The notes beneath the pieces are model-generated. The model worked only from the letters and a program-made list of their open reading frames with translations. It was not told where the DNA came from and ran no database searches. This document shows, in pieces, positions 14,623-21,942 of a stretch of DNA of 24,560 nt. Position 1 is the stretch's first letter. Every line of letters starts with the position of its first letter. The translations under genes were made by a program, and so were the position numbers. The stretch comes from an uncultured Oscillospiraceae bacterium (lineage in GTDB: Bacteria > Bacillota > Clostridia > Oscillospirales > Oscillospiraceae): NCBI GenBank assembly GCA_910579725.1, contig CAJTUD010000040.1, positions 353 to 24,912 on the forward strand, in the 5' to 3' direction.

Positions 14623-15990
14623 TCAGCCGTTGACGGTCTGATACTGAGCGGCCCAGCCGTCCACGAAGGCGGTGCGGACACCTTCCCAATTGGCATCGGA
14701 CTGATCGGCGTTGTAGGCGTTCAGCGCGGACACCAGGGCGGCGCGGTACTCATCCACGTTGGGCTGGAAGTTGGTGGCCCAGTTCATGACATAGCAGCCA
14801 TTGTTGCTGTACTCATTGGCATCAGCCAGGAAACCGTTGGTAGACTCGGCAGCATTCTTGTAGGGCATGACGCCGAAGGTGTCAACCAGCATCCGGGAAG
14901 CCTCGGGATCGGTGACGCACCAGACCATGAAGTCCATGGTGGCCTGCTGATCCTCGGCGGAAACCTTGCTGTTGATGGCCCAGCAGTTCTCGGTGCCGCA
15001 GTTGAGACCGGCCTTCTCCTCACCGGCCACGCCGCAGTAGTAGGGGATCATGGCGGCGTTGGGAACCTGCTCCTTCAGGCCCTCGAACTCCCAGGAACCC
15101 TGGACCTGGAAAGCGGCCTTGCCGGAGCGGAACTCCTCGCTGGCATCGTGGCCGCCCACGGACAGGTCGGTGGGCGCGGTCAGGCTGTTGTTGATGCACA
15201 GGTCATACAGGTTCTTGAAGTTGTCCATATACTTGCCGGTGATGGCGGCGGGGCACTCGGTCCAGGGGGTGCCCTCCTGCTCGTAGTAGTACTCCAGATT
15301 GGCCATATGGCCGGTGAAACGCCAGGAGGAGGAGCCGTCCATGTCGCAGGAGGTGAAGGCATCGAAGCCCAGCTCACCGGCCCGGGCGTGGATGTCCTCG
15401 GCCACGGCCTTCAGACCGTCGAAGTTCGTGATCTCATCCATGGAGTGGCCGGCCTGCTCCACCAGATCGGGGTTGACGATGATGCCATAGCACTCGTAGC
15501 AGTAGCCAATGGACACCAGCTTGCCGTTCTCATCATAGAGATTGTAGGCATCGGTGTTCAGCTCGTTGGCGATGGCGGTGCCGGTAAGATCCAGAGCGTA
15601 GTCAGTCCAGTCGCGGACACCGGCCTGATTGCCTACCACGAAGATGGTGGGAGCCTCGCTCTTGCCCATCTCGGCGTTCAGGGTCTGGCTGTAAGTGCCG
15701 GAAGCGGCAGTGACCACCTTCACGGGTACGCCGGTCTTCTCGGTATAGAGCTTGCCCACGTTCTGGAGCACCTCGTCAGACTCGGGCTTGAAGTTCAGCC
15801 AGTAGACGCGGCCGGAAGCGGCGCCGCTGGAAGTATCGTCGGGAGTGCTGGTATCACCGGGAGTGCTGGTATCACCGGGAGTGCTGGGGGTATCATTGTT
15901 GCCGGACGCGTTGTCGTTCCCGCCGCAGCCGGCCAGCAGGGCCAGAGACATGACGGCAGCCAGGACCAGAGCCAATACCTTTTTCTTCAT
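14623..15990 (-). CDS. Sugar ABC transporter solute-binding lipoprotein (MalE-like)
   Basis: 455 aa. A signal peptide with lipobox L-A-G-C places the lipidated cysteine at residue 22. A Ser/Thr/Pro/Asp/Gly linker (~25-50) built from repeated T-P-G-D-T-S units follows, then a family 1 extracellular binding domain to the C-terminus. ATG 15990 is preceded by AGGAGG 7 bases upstream; the upstream in-frame ATG at 16014 lacks a site. It is the first gene of the importer operon, with a promoter at 16066-16093 and a LacI-type operator between promoter and start. The ligand is probably an alpha-glucan oligosaccharide by locus context; the domain alone does not prove it. Confidence 0.95.
   Translation of the reverse strand: MKKKVLALVLAAVMSLALLAGCGGNDNASGNNDTPSTPGDTSTPGDTSTPDDTSSGAASGRVYWLNFKPESDEVLQNVGKLYTEKTGVPVKVVTAASGTYSQTLNAEMGKSEAPTIFVVGNQAGVRDWTDYALDLTGTAIANELNTDAYNLYDENGKLVSIGYCYECYGIIVNPDLVEQAGHSMDEITNFDGLKAVAEDIHARAGELGFDAFTSCDMDGSSSWRFTGHMANLEYYYEQEGTPWTECPAAITGKYMDNFKNLYDLCINNSLTAPTDLSVGGHDASEEFRSGKAAFQVQGSWEFEGLKEQVPNAAMIPYYCGVAGEEKAGLNCGTENCWAINSKVSAEDQQATMDFMVWCVTDPEASRMLVDTFGVMPYKNAAESTNGFLADANEYSNNGCYVMNWATNFQPNVDEYRAALVSALNAYNADQSDANWEGVRTAFVDGWAAQYQTVNG
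15841..15887. repeat. 18-bp tandem repeat within the lipoprotein linker
   Basis: Two identical 18-base units (15841-15858, 15859-15876) and a third partial unit (from 15877) encode successive P-G-D-T-S-T steps of the linker. In-frame copy changes would only alter tether length. Confidence 0.8.
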
Positions 15991-16030
15991 TTCATTTCCT
16001 CCTGTTTGATCCAAATCATCAAATTTCCAG

Positions 16031-16050
16031 AAACGTTACCGATAACGTTT
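16031..16050. promoter_or_regulatory. LacI-type operator upstream of the importer operon
   Basis: Inverted repeat AAACGTTA-CCGA-TAACGTTT, 8-bp perfect arms. Each arm also contains an AACGTT core like the central CG of known LacI-family operators, so it may be one long site or two overlapping ones. It sits just downstream of the predicted start point (~16059), a position that blocks transcription. Confidence 0.82.
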
Positions 16051-16065
16051 CCAGTTGATGGAATT

Positions 16066-16093
16066 ATCATAGCACAATTATTAGAAGATGCAA
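16066..16093 (-). promoter_or_regulatory. Promoter of the alpha-glucan importer operon
   Basis: Minus strand -35 TTGCAT (16088-16093), 16-bp spacer, -10 TATGAT (16066-16071) with an extended TGC element. The operator follows 15 bases after the -10. Confidence 0.78.
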
Positions 16094-16139
16094 GAGAAAA
16101 TATGGGTTTCCTTTAAATTTTGTAGAATTGCAATAAGAA

Positions 16140-16180
16140 AGCAGGGATCAATTGTGCATTCCGCACAACCGACCCCTGCT
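16140..16180 (-). terminator. Intrinsic terminator of the MATE gene
   Basis: An 18-bp stem with three G-T pairs (16163-16180 with 16140-16157 on the minus strand) and a 5-base loop, followed by TTTCTTATT. It lies 65 bases past the MATE stop codon. Confidence 0.85.
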
Positions 16181-16245
16181 AAAAGACCGCACCAAAGCTC
16201 TCCTGGACCCGCAGACCTTTTTCCGTCCGCAGGAAATCCCGGCCG

Positions 16246-17634
16246 CTACACCGCCGGGTCGTGTATCATAACATCCCGCCACTTGCCCCGGCGGTAGGCC
16301 ACGGCAGAGATCGCCGCGCCAAGGACCCAGGGGATCAGCAGGGAAATAAACAGCGCTTCCGGCCGTCCCTTGGGCCACTCCGCACAGCGGGTCAGCCACG
16401 CCAGCACGTAGGCGCTGGGCACCCGGAGCACAATGGTGGTGAACAGAGAGATCCACATGGGCGTCACCGTGTCCCCCGCCCCCCGCATGATGCCGCCCAG
16501 CACCTGGCTGACGGCAATGGCGATGTACCCGGCGGCCAGAATGCGCATCATCCGGTTGGCCAGATCAATCAGCTCCGGCGTATCGGTGAACAGTGCAAAC
16601 ATGTACTTGCCGAACAGCAGCAGACAGACGGTCACGGCGCTGGCGAAGCCCACCGCCATAAGACCTCCCTGCTTCAGTCCCTGGTTTACCCGGTCAAATT
16701 TGCCTGCGCCCACATTCTGGCCGGTATAGACGCTCATGGCCTGACCAAAAGACATATTGGGCATCATGGCAAAGCCGTCCACCCGCATGATGATGACATT
16801 GCAGGCAATAACCACCTCGCCCATGCTGTTGGTCAGGGACTGGACCACCAGCATGGCCACAGACATGATGGCCTGGGTGATGCCGGAGGGCACGCCGATG
16901 CGGACAATCCGCAGGGCGCTGTCCCGCCGCAGGCGGAGGCTGTCCAGTGTGAAATCAAACACGTCCCGCATCCGCAGCAGCTTCCAGAAGCACATCACCG
17001 CCGAAATTCCCTGGGCCAGCACCGTGGCCAGGGCCACGCCGGCCACACCCATCTGGAACCCCGCCACAAACCATATGTCCAAGCCAATGTTCAGCATCGT
17101 GGACAGCAGCAGGAAGGCCAGCGCGGATACGGAGTCCCCCAGCCCCCGAAGAATGCCGGAAAGAATGTTATAAAATGCGCAACCGGCCACGCCCCAGAAA
17201 ATAATGTGCAGATAACCGCTGCTCCAGTCAATAATGGAAGCCGGCGTCTCCAGCAGGCGCAGCAAAGGCGTGGTGACTGGCAGCCCGATGAGCATGGTGA
17301 CGCCGGAGGAAATGGCCGCCAGAGTAACACAGTTGCCAATGGACTCCGACAGCTTGTCCCGCTTGCCCGCGCCATAGTTCTGGCTGATGACGATCCCCGC
17401 ACCGGTGGAGACTCCCACAAACAGGGCCAGCAGCAGGTTCAGAATGGGACCGGCGCTGCCCACCGCCGCCAGGGCGTTGTCCCCTACATAGTGTCCCACG
17501 ACGATGGAATCCGCCGTGTTATACAGCTGCTGGGCCAGATTGCCGATCAGCATGGGGACGGTAAACTCCATAATGCGCTTCCACGGCGGCCCCGAAGTCA
17601 TGTCGTGGGCGCTGAAAAGTTCCTTCAGCTTCAT
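16246..17634 (-). CDS. MATE-family multidrug/organic cation efflux transporter
   Basis: 462 aa with about twelve hydrophobic segments, the usual length of MATE proteins. The N-terminal half shows family features: P-M-L-I-G-N-L-A-Q-Q-L-Y-N-T-A-D-S-I-V-V-G and Q-N-Y-G-A-G, with the matching second-half segment G-Q-N-V-G-A-G. It should export organic cations or other small molecules using a sodium or proton gradient. ATG 17634 has AAGGAAG 7 bases upstream. It follows the acylation operon on the same strand after 65 bases but has its own promoter (17668-17696), so co-function is not assured. The MATE family is related to polysaccharide lipid flippases, but this protein looks like an ordinary MATE. 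Confidence 0.93.
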   Translation of the reverse strand: MKLKELFSAHDMTSGPPWKRIMEFTVPMLIGNLAQQLYNTADSIVVGHYVGDNALAAVGSAGPILNLLLALFVGVSTGAGIVISQNYGAGKRDKLSESIGNCVTLAAISSGVTMLIGLPVTTPLLRLLETPASIIDWSSGYLHIIFWGVAGCAFYNILSGILRGLGDSVSALAFLLLSTMLNIGLDIWFVAGFQMGVAGVALATVLAQGISAVMCFWKLLRMRDVFDFTLDSLRLRRDSALRIVRIGVPSGITQAIMSVAMLVVQSLTNSMGEVVIACNVIIMRVDGFAMMPNMSFGQAMSVYTGQNVGAGKFDRVNQGLKQGGLMAVGFASAVTVCLLLFGKYMFALFTDTPELIDLANRMMRILAAGYIAIAVSQVLGGIMRGAGDTVTPMWISLFTTIVLRVPSAYVLAWLTRCAEWPKGRPEALFISLLIPWVLGAAISAVAYRRGKWRDVMIHDPAV

Positions 17635-17667
17635 TAAAAACTTCCTTTCCTAACTCAAATTGGTACC

Positions 17668-17696
17668 ACTATATCACAGTTTCCGGCAAAATACAA
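17668..17696 (-). promoter_or_regulatory. Promoter of the MATE gene
   Basis: Minus strand -35 TTGTAT (17691-17696), 17-bp spacer, -10 TATAGT (17668-17673) with extended TGA. The palindrome TGGTACCA (17661-17668) abuts the -10 and could be part of an operator. Confidence 0.68.
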
Positions 17697-17699
17697 CCG

Positions 17700-18122
17700 T
17701 CATTCTCCCGCCGACGGCATTTCGCCGCCGCCAGCCTCCAGCAGCTCTATCATCCCGATCCAGGGGCTCATCAGGAAGCAGACCCGCCGCCAGCCCAGCG
17801 CCGGCGCCGGCGCCGGGTCCTCTATCCGCGTAAAGCCGGAACCCTCCAGACGCGCCAGCTCTTCCTCCAGATTGTCCGTCTCATAGCAGATGTGATAGGG
17901 GGCGTTCCGGTAGGTCCTGATCAGCCTCGCCACCACCGATGCCTCCGACCGCGGGCTCACCAGCTCCACGGTCTGGCCGTCCTTCTCCATGAAGAGAATG
18001 TCCACATCCCGGTATCTGTCGCAGACGGCCTCCCCAACGACCCGGAAGTCCAGGGACAGGAAGCTGTCCCTGGACTTCTCAAGATGCTTGACCAGATAGC
18101 CAATGTGGTGTACCCGCGTCAT
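17700..18122 (-). CDS. VOC-superfamily protein (glyoxalase/epimerase-like)
   Basis: 140 aa, one vicinal-oxygen-chelate unit pair. It opens with V-H-H-I-G-Y-L-V-K-H-L-E-K-S, the typical metal-ligand His region, has V-E-L-V-S-P in the middle, H-I-C-Y-E-T-D-N-L near 97-105 and ends with M-I-E-L-L-E. This pattern matches methylmalonyl-CoA epimerase-like and related VOC proteins. Its ATG overlaps the acyl carrier protein stop (ATGA, 18119-18122), so it belongs to the same operon, last in order. It may epimerise, isomerise or hydrolyse the ACP-bound acyl group or a precursor; this is inferred from family and position only. Confidence 0.85.
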   Translation of the reverse strand: MTRVHHIGYLVKHLEKSRDSFLSLDFRVVGEAVCDRYRDVDILFMEKDGQTVELVSPRSEASVVARLIRTYRNAPYHICYETDNLEEELARLEGSGFTRIEDPAPAPALGWRRVCFLMSPWIGMIELLEAGGGEMPSAGE

Positions 18123-18361
18123 TGCAGTCCCTCCGCAATCAACTCTGCCAGCTCCCCCACGTTTTGCAGGTGCTGGACCGCCTTCATGCTGAATTTCACG
18201 CCGAACTCCTCCTCTACAGTGGCCAGAAGGGTGATGTGGGTAAGGGAGTCCCAGCCGTCAATTTCAGCGGCGGTGGTGGTCTCGCTGATAGTGATGTCCC
18301 CGTCGTCAAATACGTCCTGGAAAATCCCGGTCAGCTTCTCAAAGATATCCGATTTGCTCAT
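18119..18361 (-). CDS. Acyl carrier protein
   Basis: 80 aa, normal for a discrete ACP. The phosphopantetheine site is D-S-L with Ser39 in G-W-D-S-L-T-H-I. Upstream and downstream helices are acidic (F-Q-D-V-F-D-D-G-D and V-E-E-E-F-G-V-K-F). The start has AAAAGGAG about 10 bases upstream inside the end of the FkbH gene (7-base gap), and the stop overlaps the VOC gene. It resembles the ACPs paired with FkbH proteins and with MBOAT systems rather than a fatty-acid AcpP, because no fatty-acid gene is near. No phosphopantetheinyl transferase is in the window. Confidence 0.94.
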   Translation of the reverse strand: MSKSDIFEKLTGIFQDVFDDGDITISETTTAAEIDGWDSLTHITLLATVEEEFGVKFSMKAVQHLQNVGELAELIAEGLQ

Positions 18362-18368
18362 GGCGCTT

Positions 18369-20162
18369 TTACTCCTTTTCTGTTGACTCTATGGTGATTA
18401 CATGGTTTTTCTTCTCATAATTCTCCAGGTCCAGCCGCCAGACCGTACTGCCGTCCTGTTCCTGGGAAATTCTGGTGAAACCCTGCCCGGCGTAGAACTC
18501 ACGAACCATGTCGTTTTTCGCGGTGGGAAAGTAGTAGCCCACGAGGGTGCGGATCCCCAGCTCCCGGCACCGCCGCACCAGCTGGTCCATCATGGCGTAC
18601 TCCATATCCCGCTTGAGCACCCGGCAGCTCATCAGCCACAGAATGATATCCAGGCTGTCCCCCCGGATTTCTCCCGCAGCCACGGAAACCACACCGTTGT
18701 CCCCGAACTTGTCCGCCAGTCTGCCGTACAGCGTGACATACCGGCTGTCCTCCGCCATAGACTGGATTTCTCCCTGGGTGAAGCGGCGGGTGGTCAGGTT
18801 GAACTGGTTGGATTTGTTGGTCAGCTGGGCAATCCGGGAGAAGTACATGGGGGAAAAGGGACAGATTTCCGCCCGCATCTCCAGAGAACGGAGGTACTCG
18901 CCATAGTCTGCGAAGGCGCTCTCCAGCCGGGAGCGGGCGGCGTTCTGCCGGTACATCTCATGGCGGGCCCCGTCGTCGGCAGAAAGCTCCGTCACTTCAA
19001 AGCAGCCCATCCGGTCGATGGCGCGGATAAAGTACTCGGGCCTCTCCCCCATCTCCGGCACCGCTGTGCCGGGAAGCTGCCGGCGGACGATTTCCCGCTC
19101 GGCGGGGTTGTCGTCCACGAACACAAAGCTCTCCGGCAGCAGGGAGAGGGCGTGGGCAATGTCCTCCAGGTTCCGGGACTTGGGCTCCCAGTTGGCTTTG
19201 ATCATCACCAGGTCGTCCGGCGTAATGGTCATATCCGGACGGTTCAGTCCGGCCATGGCGTTTTCCGGTTCGTTTTTGCTGACCACATTCAGGATCACGC
19301 CCAGCTGCTTGTGGGCCTTGAGGTACTCCTGAAATTCGCTGTAAACCTGCCCCATGGAGGTCTCCTGGCCCACTTGCAGATTCTCCGGACCGTCGTCCCC
19401 CACCACACCGCCCCAGAGAGTGTCGTCCAGGTCCAGCGCGAGTGCCTTTTTATTCTTCCCGTAGAGGGACTTGACCACATTAGCCACGCTCTGGGCCAGA
19501 TAGGGAATGGCCGGAAGAGAGAGGGCATACTTGTACATGTGCCAGAAGAAGGGATCGCTCCAACGCTCCAGGCCGAATTGGGCGGAGAGGTAGTTAAGGT
19601 CGTTGAGATAGAAATTCCGGTGGGTCTGGGCATACCCGGCAAACAGCAGGTTCAGTCGGGTAATGTAGTTCACCCGGCCGTGGATGTCGCTGGCCTCCCG
19701 ATTGCCCATCAGCCGCCAGTCGGGATATTCAAAATTGTTCTGGATGATGGGACAGCCATACTGCTCCGCCAGATGTTCCCACATGGCGGCGAAGCGGCCG
19801 TACTCCTCCTCCAGCATGGCGTCCACCTCTTCGGGGCGGTCCGCAAGAAGCGGGCAGCGGGTAATATTACGGTTGGAGGTATGAATATAAATCACGTCCG
19901 GCCGGAACTCCTCCAGCTCCCGGTTGGGGAACATGGCGTCCTGCCAGTACTGGGCGTATTCGCTCTCGTAAAACGTGCACCGGATGCCGTGGTGAAGCAG
20001 GAAGAGATCCAGCGCCTGTATTACACTATGAGTGGTGGAGCCGCCCAGAACGGCAATACGCTTGTCCAGAAAGTCCGTGGACTCCGCCAGCAGCTCCCGG
20101 CGGATTTTCTGATATCTGGCCAGCAGCTCACCTGAGAACGGCGGCGTAAATCTGTCTTGCAT
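18369..20162 (-). CDS. FkbH-like HAD-IIIC protein (acyl loading onto ACP)
   Basis: 597 aa, the long form of the family. An N-terminal SGNH-like/BF1531-type domain (~30-230; V-L-G-G-S-T-T near 38-44, I-H-T-S-N near 93) leads into the HAD-IIIC phosphatase domain with D-L-D-D-T at 244-248, V-S-K-N-E at 294-298 and F-V-D-D-N at 348-352. A GNAT-like C-terminal domain spans ~440-585. Characterised FkbH enzymes take 1,3-bisphosphoglycerate, remove phosphate and load a glyceryl thioester on a partner ACP. The ACP gene follows after 7 bases, as expected. ATG 20162 has AGAGG 5 bases upstream. A 100-base AT-rich gap without a gene separates it from the MBOAT gene. The glyceryl donor role is family knowledge; the product here is untested. 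Confidence 0.92.
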   Translation of the reverse strand: MQDRFTPPFSGELLARYQKIRRELLAESTDFLDKRIAVLGGSTTHSVIQALDLFLLHHGIRCTFYESEYAQYWQDAMFPNRELEEFRPDVIYIHTSNRNITRCPLLADRPEEVDAMLEEEYGRFAAMWEHLAEQYGCPIIQNNFEYPDWRLMGNREASDIHGRVNYITRLNLLFAGYAQTHRNFYLNDLNYLSAQFGLERWSDPFFWHMYKYALSLPAIPYLAQSVANVVKSLYGKNKKALALDLDDTLWGGVVGDDGPENLQVGQETSMGQVYSEFQEYLKAHKQLGVILNVVSKNEPENAMAGLNRPDMTITPDDLVMIKANWEPKSRNLEDIAHALSLLPESFVFVDDNPAEREIVRRQLPGTAVPEMGERPEYFIRAIDRMGCFEVTELSADDGARHEMYRQNAARSRLESAFADYGEYLRSLEMRAEICPFSPMYFSRIAQLTNKSNQFNLTTRRFTQGEIQSMAEDSRYVTLYGRLADKFGDNGVVSVAAGEIRGDSLDIILWLMSCRVLKRDMEYAMMDQLVRRCRELGIRTLVGYYFPTAKNDMVREFYAGQGFTRISQEQDGSTVWRLDLENYEKKNHVITIESTEKE

Positions 20163-20262
20163 CTTGTCCTCTTTTCAAATTCACATGACTTCGCAATTTC
20201 CTTTGAAGCAGGAAGTCCGATTTTCAATTCCTTGTTTTCAATAGAGCGCGGCAAAACAGCCA

Positions 20263-21798
20263 TCAGAAATTGGCATAAATAAACTCCGCCTCGCCCCACT
20301 CAGGACCGTAGCAGCCCAAAAACAGCACCGCGCCCAGCAACCCCAGATACACCAGCCACCGGAAAACCCGGTTCTGCTTCAACAGCAGCTCCCGCACGCC
20401 GCCATGCCGCTCCTGAAGCATGGAGACGGCCAGAATGGCCCCAAAGCCCAGGGCGCAGATCACCAGATCCATTCCGCTCAGCCCCAGCTGAAGAATCGCG
20501 CCATGGCGCAGTGCGCCGGGGTTCCACACTGTCAGCGCAGATTTCCAGGCCGCCAGCCCCGCGCCGAAGCTGTCCCTCCGGTCGAAGGACACCGCCGCCG
20601 CAAACAGCACGAAGGACCTTGCCTGCCGGAAGAATTTCCAGGACCACGCCTCCGTGTTGATCCGCAGCAGGGCAATCAGCTTTTTGAACACCGGGTCCAG
20701 CAGCATTCCCCCGGCAATCATGGCAAAGAAAAACAGGCCGCTGCCGAAGATGTATTTCCAGGAGCCGCCATGCCAGAAGCCCACGCAGAACCAGGTGATG
20801 AACATGCCGATATAGGTGGGAATCTCCCGGGACGCCTTCTTGCCCAAACGCTTCCGGCAGAAGCTCCGGCCCCTCTTCATCCATCCGGATTTCAGCACCG
20901 GATACATCAGGTAGTCCCGCACCCACGCGCCCAGAGTGATGTGCCACCGCCGCCACAGCTCAGACAGGCTGACGGCGGAAAACGGCCGGCGGAAATTCTC
21001 CGCCAGGGGGACGCCGAACATCTCGGAGATGCCGATGACAATATCCATGCAGCCGCTGAAATCGGCGTACAGCTGACCGATGTAGGCTGCCGCGGCCACA
21101 GGCACCCACAGCCCTGTATAATCCGTACCGCTGTACAGCGCCGCCACGGCCACCGCCATCCGGTCCGCTACCACCAGCTTTTTGAAGAGCCCCCACAAAA
21201 ACCGCTCGCAGCCGAAGCAGAACCTCTTCCAGCTCCACTCCGCCCCCGCAAACAGCGCCGTGGCCATGTCGCCATACCGGGTGAAGGGCCCGGAGGTCAT
21301 CTGGGGAAAATAGCCGGCAAACAGCAACATTTTAAGGGGATTCCGCTCCGGCTCCTCCACCGTTCCCCAGCGCACGTCCAGCAGATAGCCGATCAGAATC
21401 AATGTGAAATAGCTGATTCCAAAGGGGGACGGCCACTGAGGCACCGTCAGCCCCGGGTTACGGCCTATCAAAGCCCCTGCCAGATTGATGTTGCTTACAA
21501 AAAACAACAGGTCCTTATACAAAATCAGTACAGCCGCCAGCAGGACCACCGTCCCTCCGGCAACGGCGGTGCGCAGCCGTTCTCCAGACAGCCGACGGAC
21601 TGCCAGAGCCGCCAGCCAGGTAAGCAGCACTTCCCCAACAAAGACGGCGGACACAGCAGGATGGAGTCCGGTGTTCACCACCAGGAACAGCCCGCTGGCA
21701 ATCAGCAGCACCACCCACCTTCCCCTCCTGGGACACAGCCAGTACTCGGCGCAGGCGACGGCGGTAAAGATGAAAAAGCGAAGGGTGACAATTGACAT
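20263..21798 (-). CDS. MBOAT-family O-acyltransferase (DltB/AlgI-like)
   Basis: 511 aa, polytopic membrane enzyme. The MBOAT core is clear: P-F-G-I-S-Y-F (125-131), Y-F-P-Q-M-T-S-G-P (163-171), Y-A-D-F-S-G-C-M-D-I (244-253), L-W-R-R-W-H-I-T-L (281-289) with His286, and the invariant His343 in G-F-W-H-G-G-S-W. It ends F-I-Y-A-N-F, like the aromatic C-terminus of DltB/AlgI relatives. It should pass an acyl group from a cytoplasmic thioester carrier across the membrane to an extracytoplasmic partner. ATG 21798 has GGGGAG about 11 bases upstream. It lies between the SGNH/deacetylase fusion and the FkbH and ACP genes, which fits an acylation complex. Confidence 0.95.
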   Translation of the reverse strand: MSIVTLRFFIFTAVACAEYWLCPRRGRWVVLLIASGLFLVVNTGLHPAVSAVFVGEVLLTWLAALAVRRLSGERLRTAVAGGTVVLLAAVLILYKDLLFFVSNINLAGALIGRNPGLTVPQWPSPFGISYFTLILIGYLLDVRWGTVEEPERNPLKMLLFAGYFPQMTSGPFTRYGDMATALFAGAEWSWKRFCFGCERFLWGLFKKLVVADRMAVAVAALYSGTDYTGLWVPVAAAAYIGQLYADFSGCMDIVIGISEMFGVPLAENFRRPFSAVSLSELWRRWHITLGAWVRDYLMYPVLKSGWMKRGRSFCRKRLGKKASREIPTYIGMFITWFCVGFWHGGSWKYIFGSGLFFFAMIAGGMLLDPVFKKLIALLRINTEAWSWKFFRQARSFVLFAAAVSFDRRDSFGAGLAAWKSALTVWNPGALRHGAILQLGLSGMDLVICALGFGAILAVSMLQERHGGVRELLLKQNRVFRWLVYLGLLGAVLFLGCYGPEWGEAEFIYANF

Positions 21799-21829
21799 GT
21801 TCCAGACTTCTCCCCTAAGGTTTCATACT

Positions 21830-21899
21830 TTTTCTTAAAAGAAAAACTATCAAAAAGAACTTTAACGCGCCCTTCAAGCTGCTGCGAAACCCGGATTTC
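21830..21899. repeat. Dispersed intergenic repeat, copy B
   Basis: An AT-rich palindrome (TTTTCTTAAAAGAAAA, 21830-21845), then CAAAAAGAAC (21851-21860), GCGCCCTTCA (21867-21876), GCTGCG (21880-21885) and CGGATT (21892-21897). It matches copy A at 9134-9202 block for block and lies in the 144-base gap before the MBOAT gene, in the same orientation relative to the downstream gene. Confidence 0.6.
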
Positions 21900-21942
21900 C
21901 CGCGATAACGACGCTGCGCCTGCCGGTGGGAAGCAGGTTCTC

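Noticed and set aside
14617..16116. 499-codon plus-strand frame opposite the solute-binding lipoprotein
   Set aside because: Antisense shadow; its apparent Gly/Val/Ala richness follows from codon bias of the real gene, and it would run through the promoter and operator.
18402..20135. 577-codon plus-strand frame opposite the FkbH gene
   Set aside because: Antisense shadow; the minus-strand product has intact HAD motifs and a ribosome site.
20163..20262. Small gene in the gap between the MBOAT and FkbH genes
   Set aside because: An open frame crosses the gap but runs into the FkbH gene in the wrong frame and lacks a ribosome site; the stretch is AT-rich intergenic DNA.
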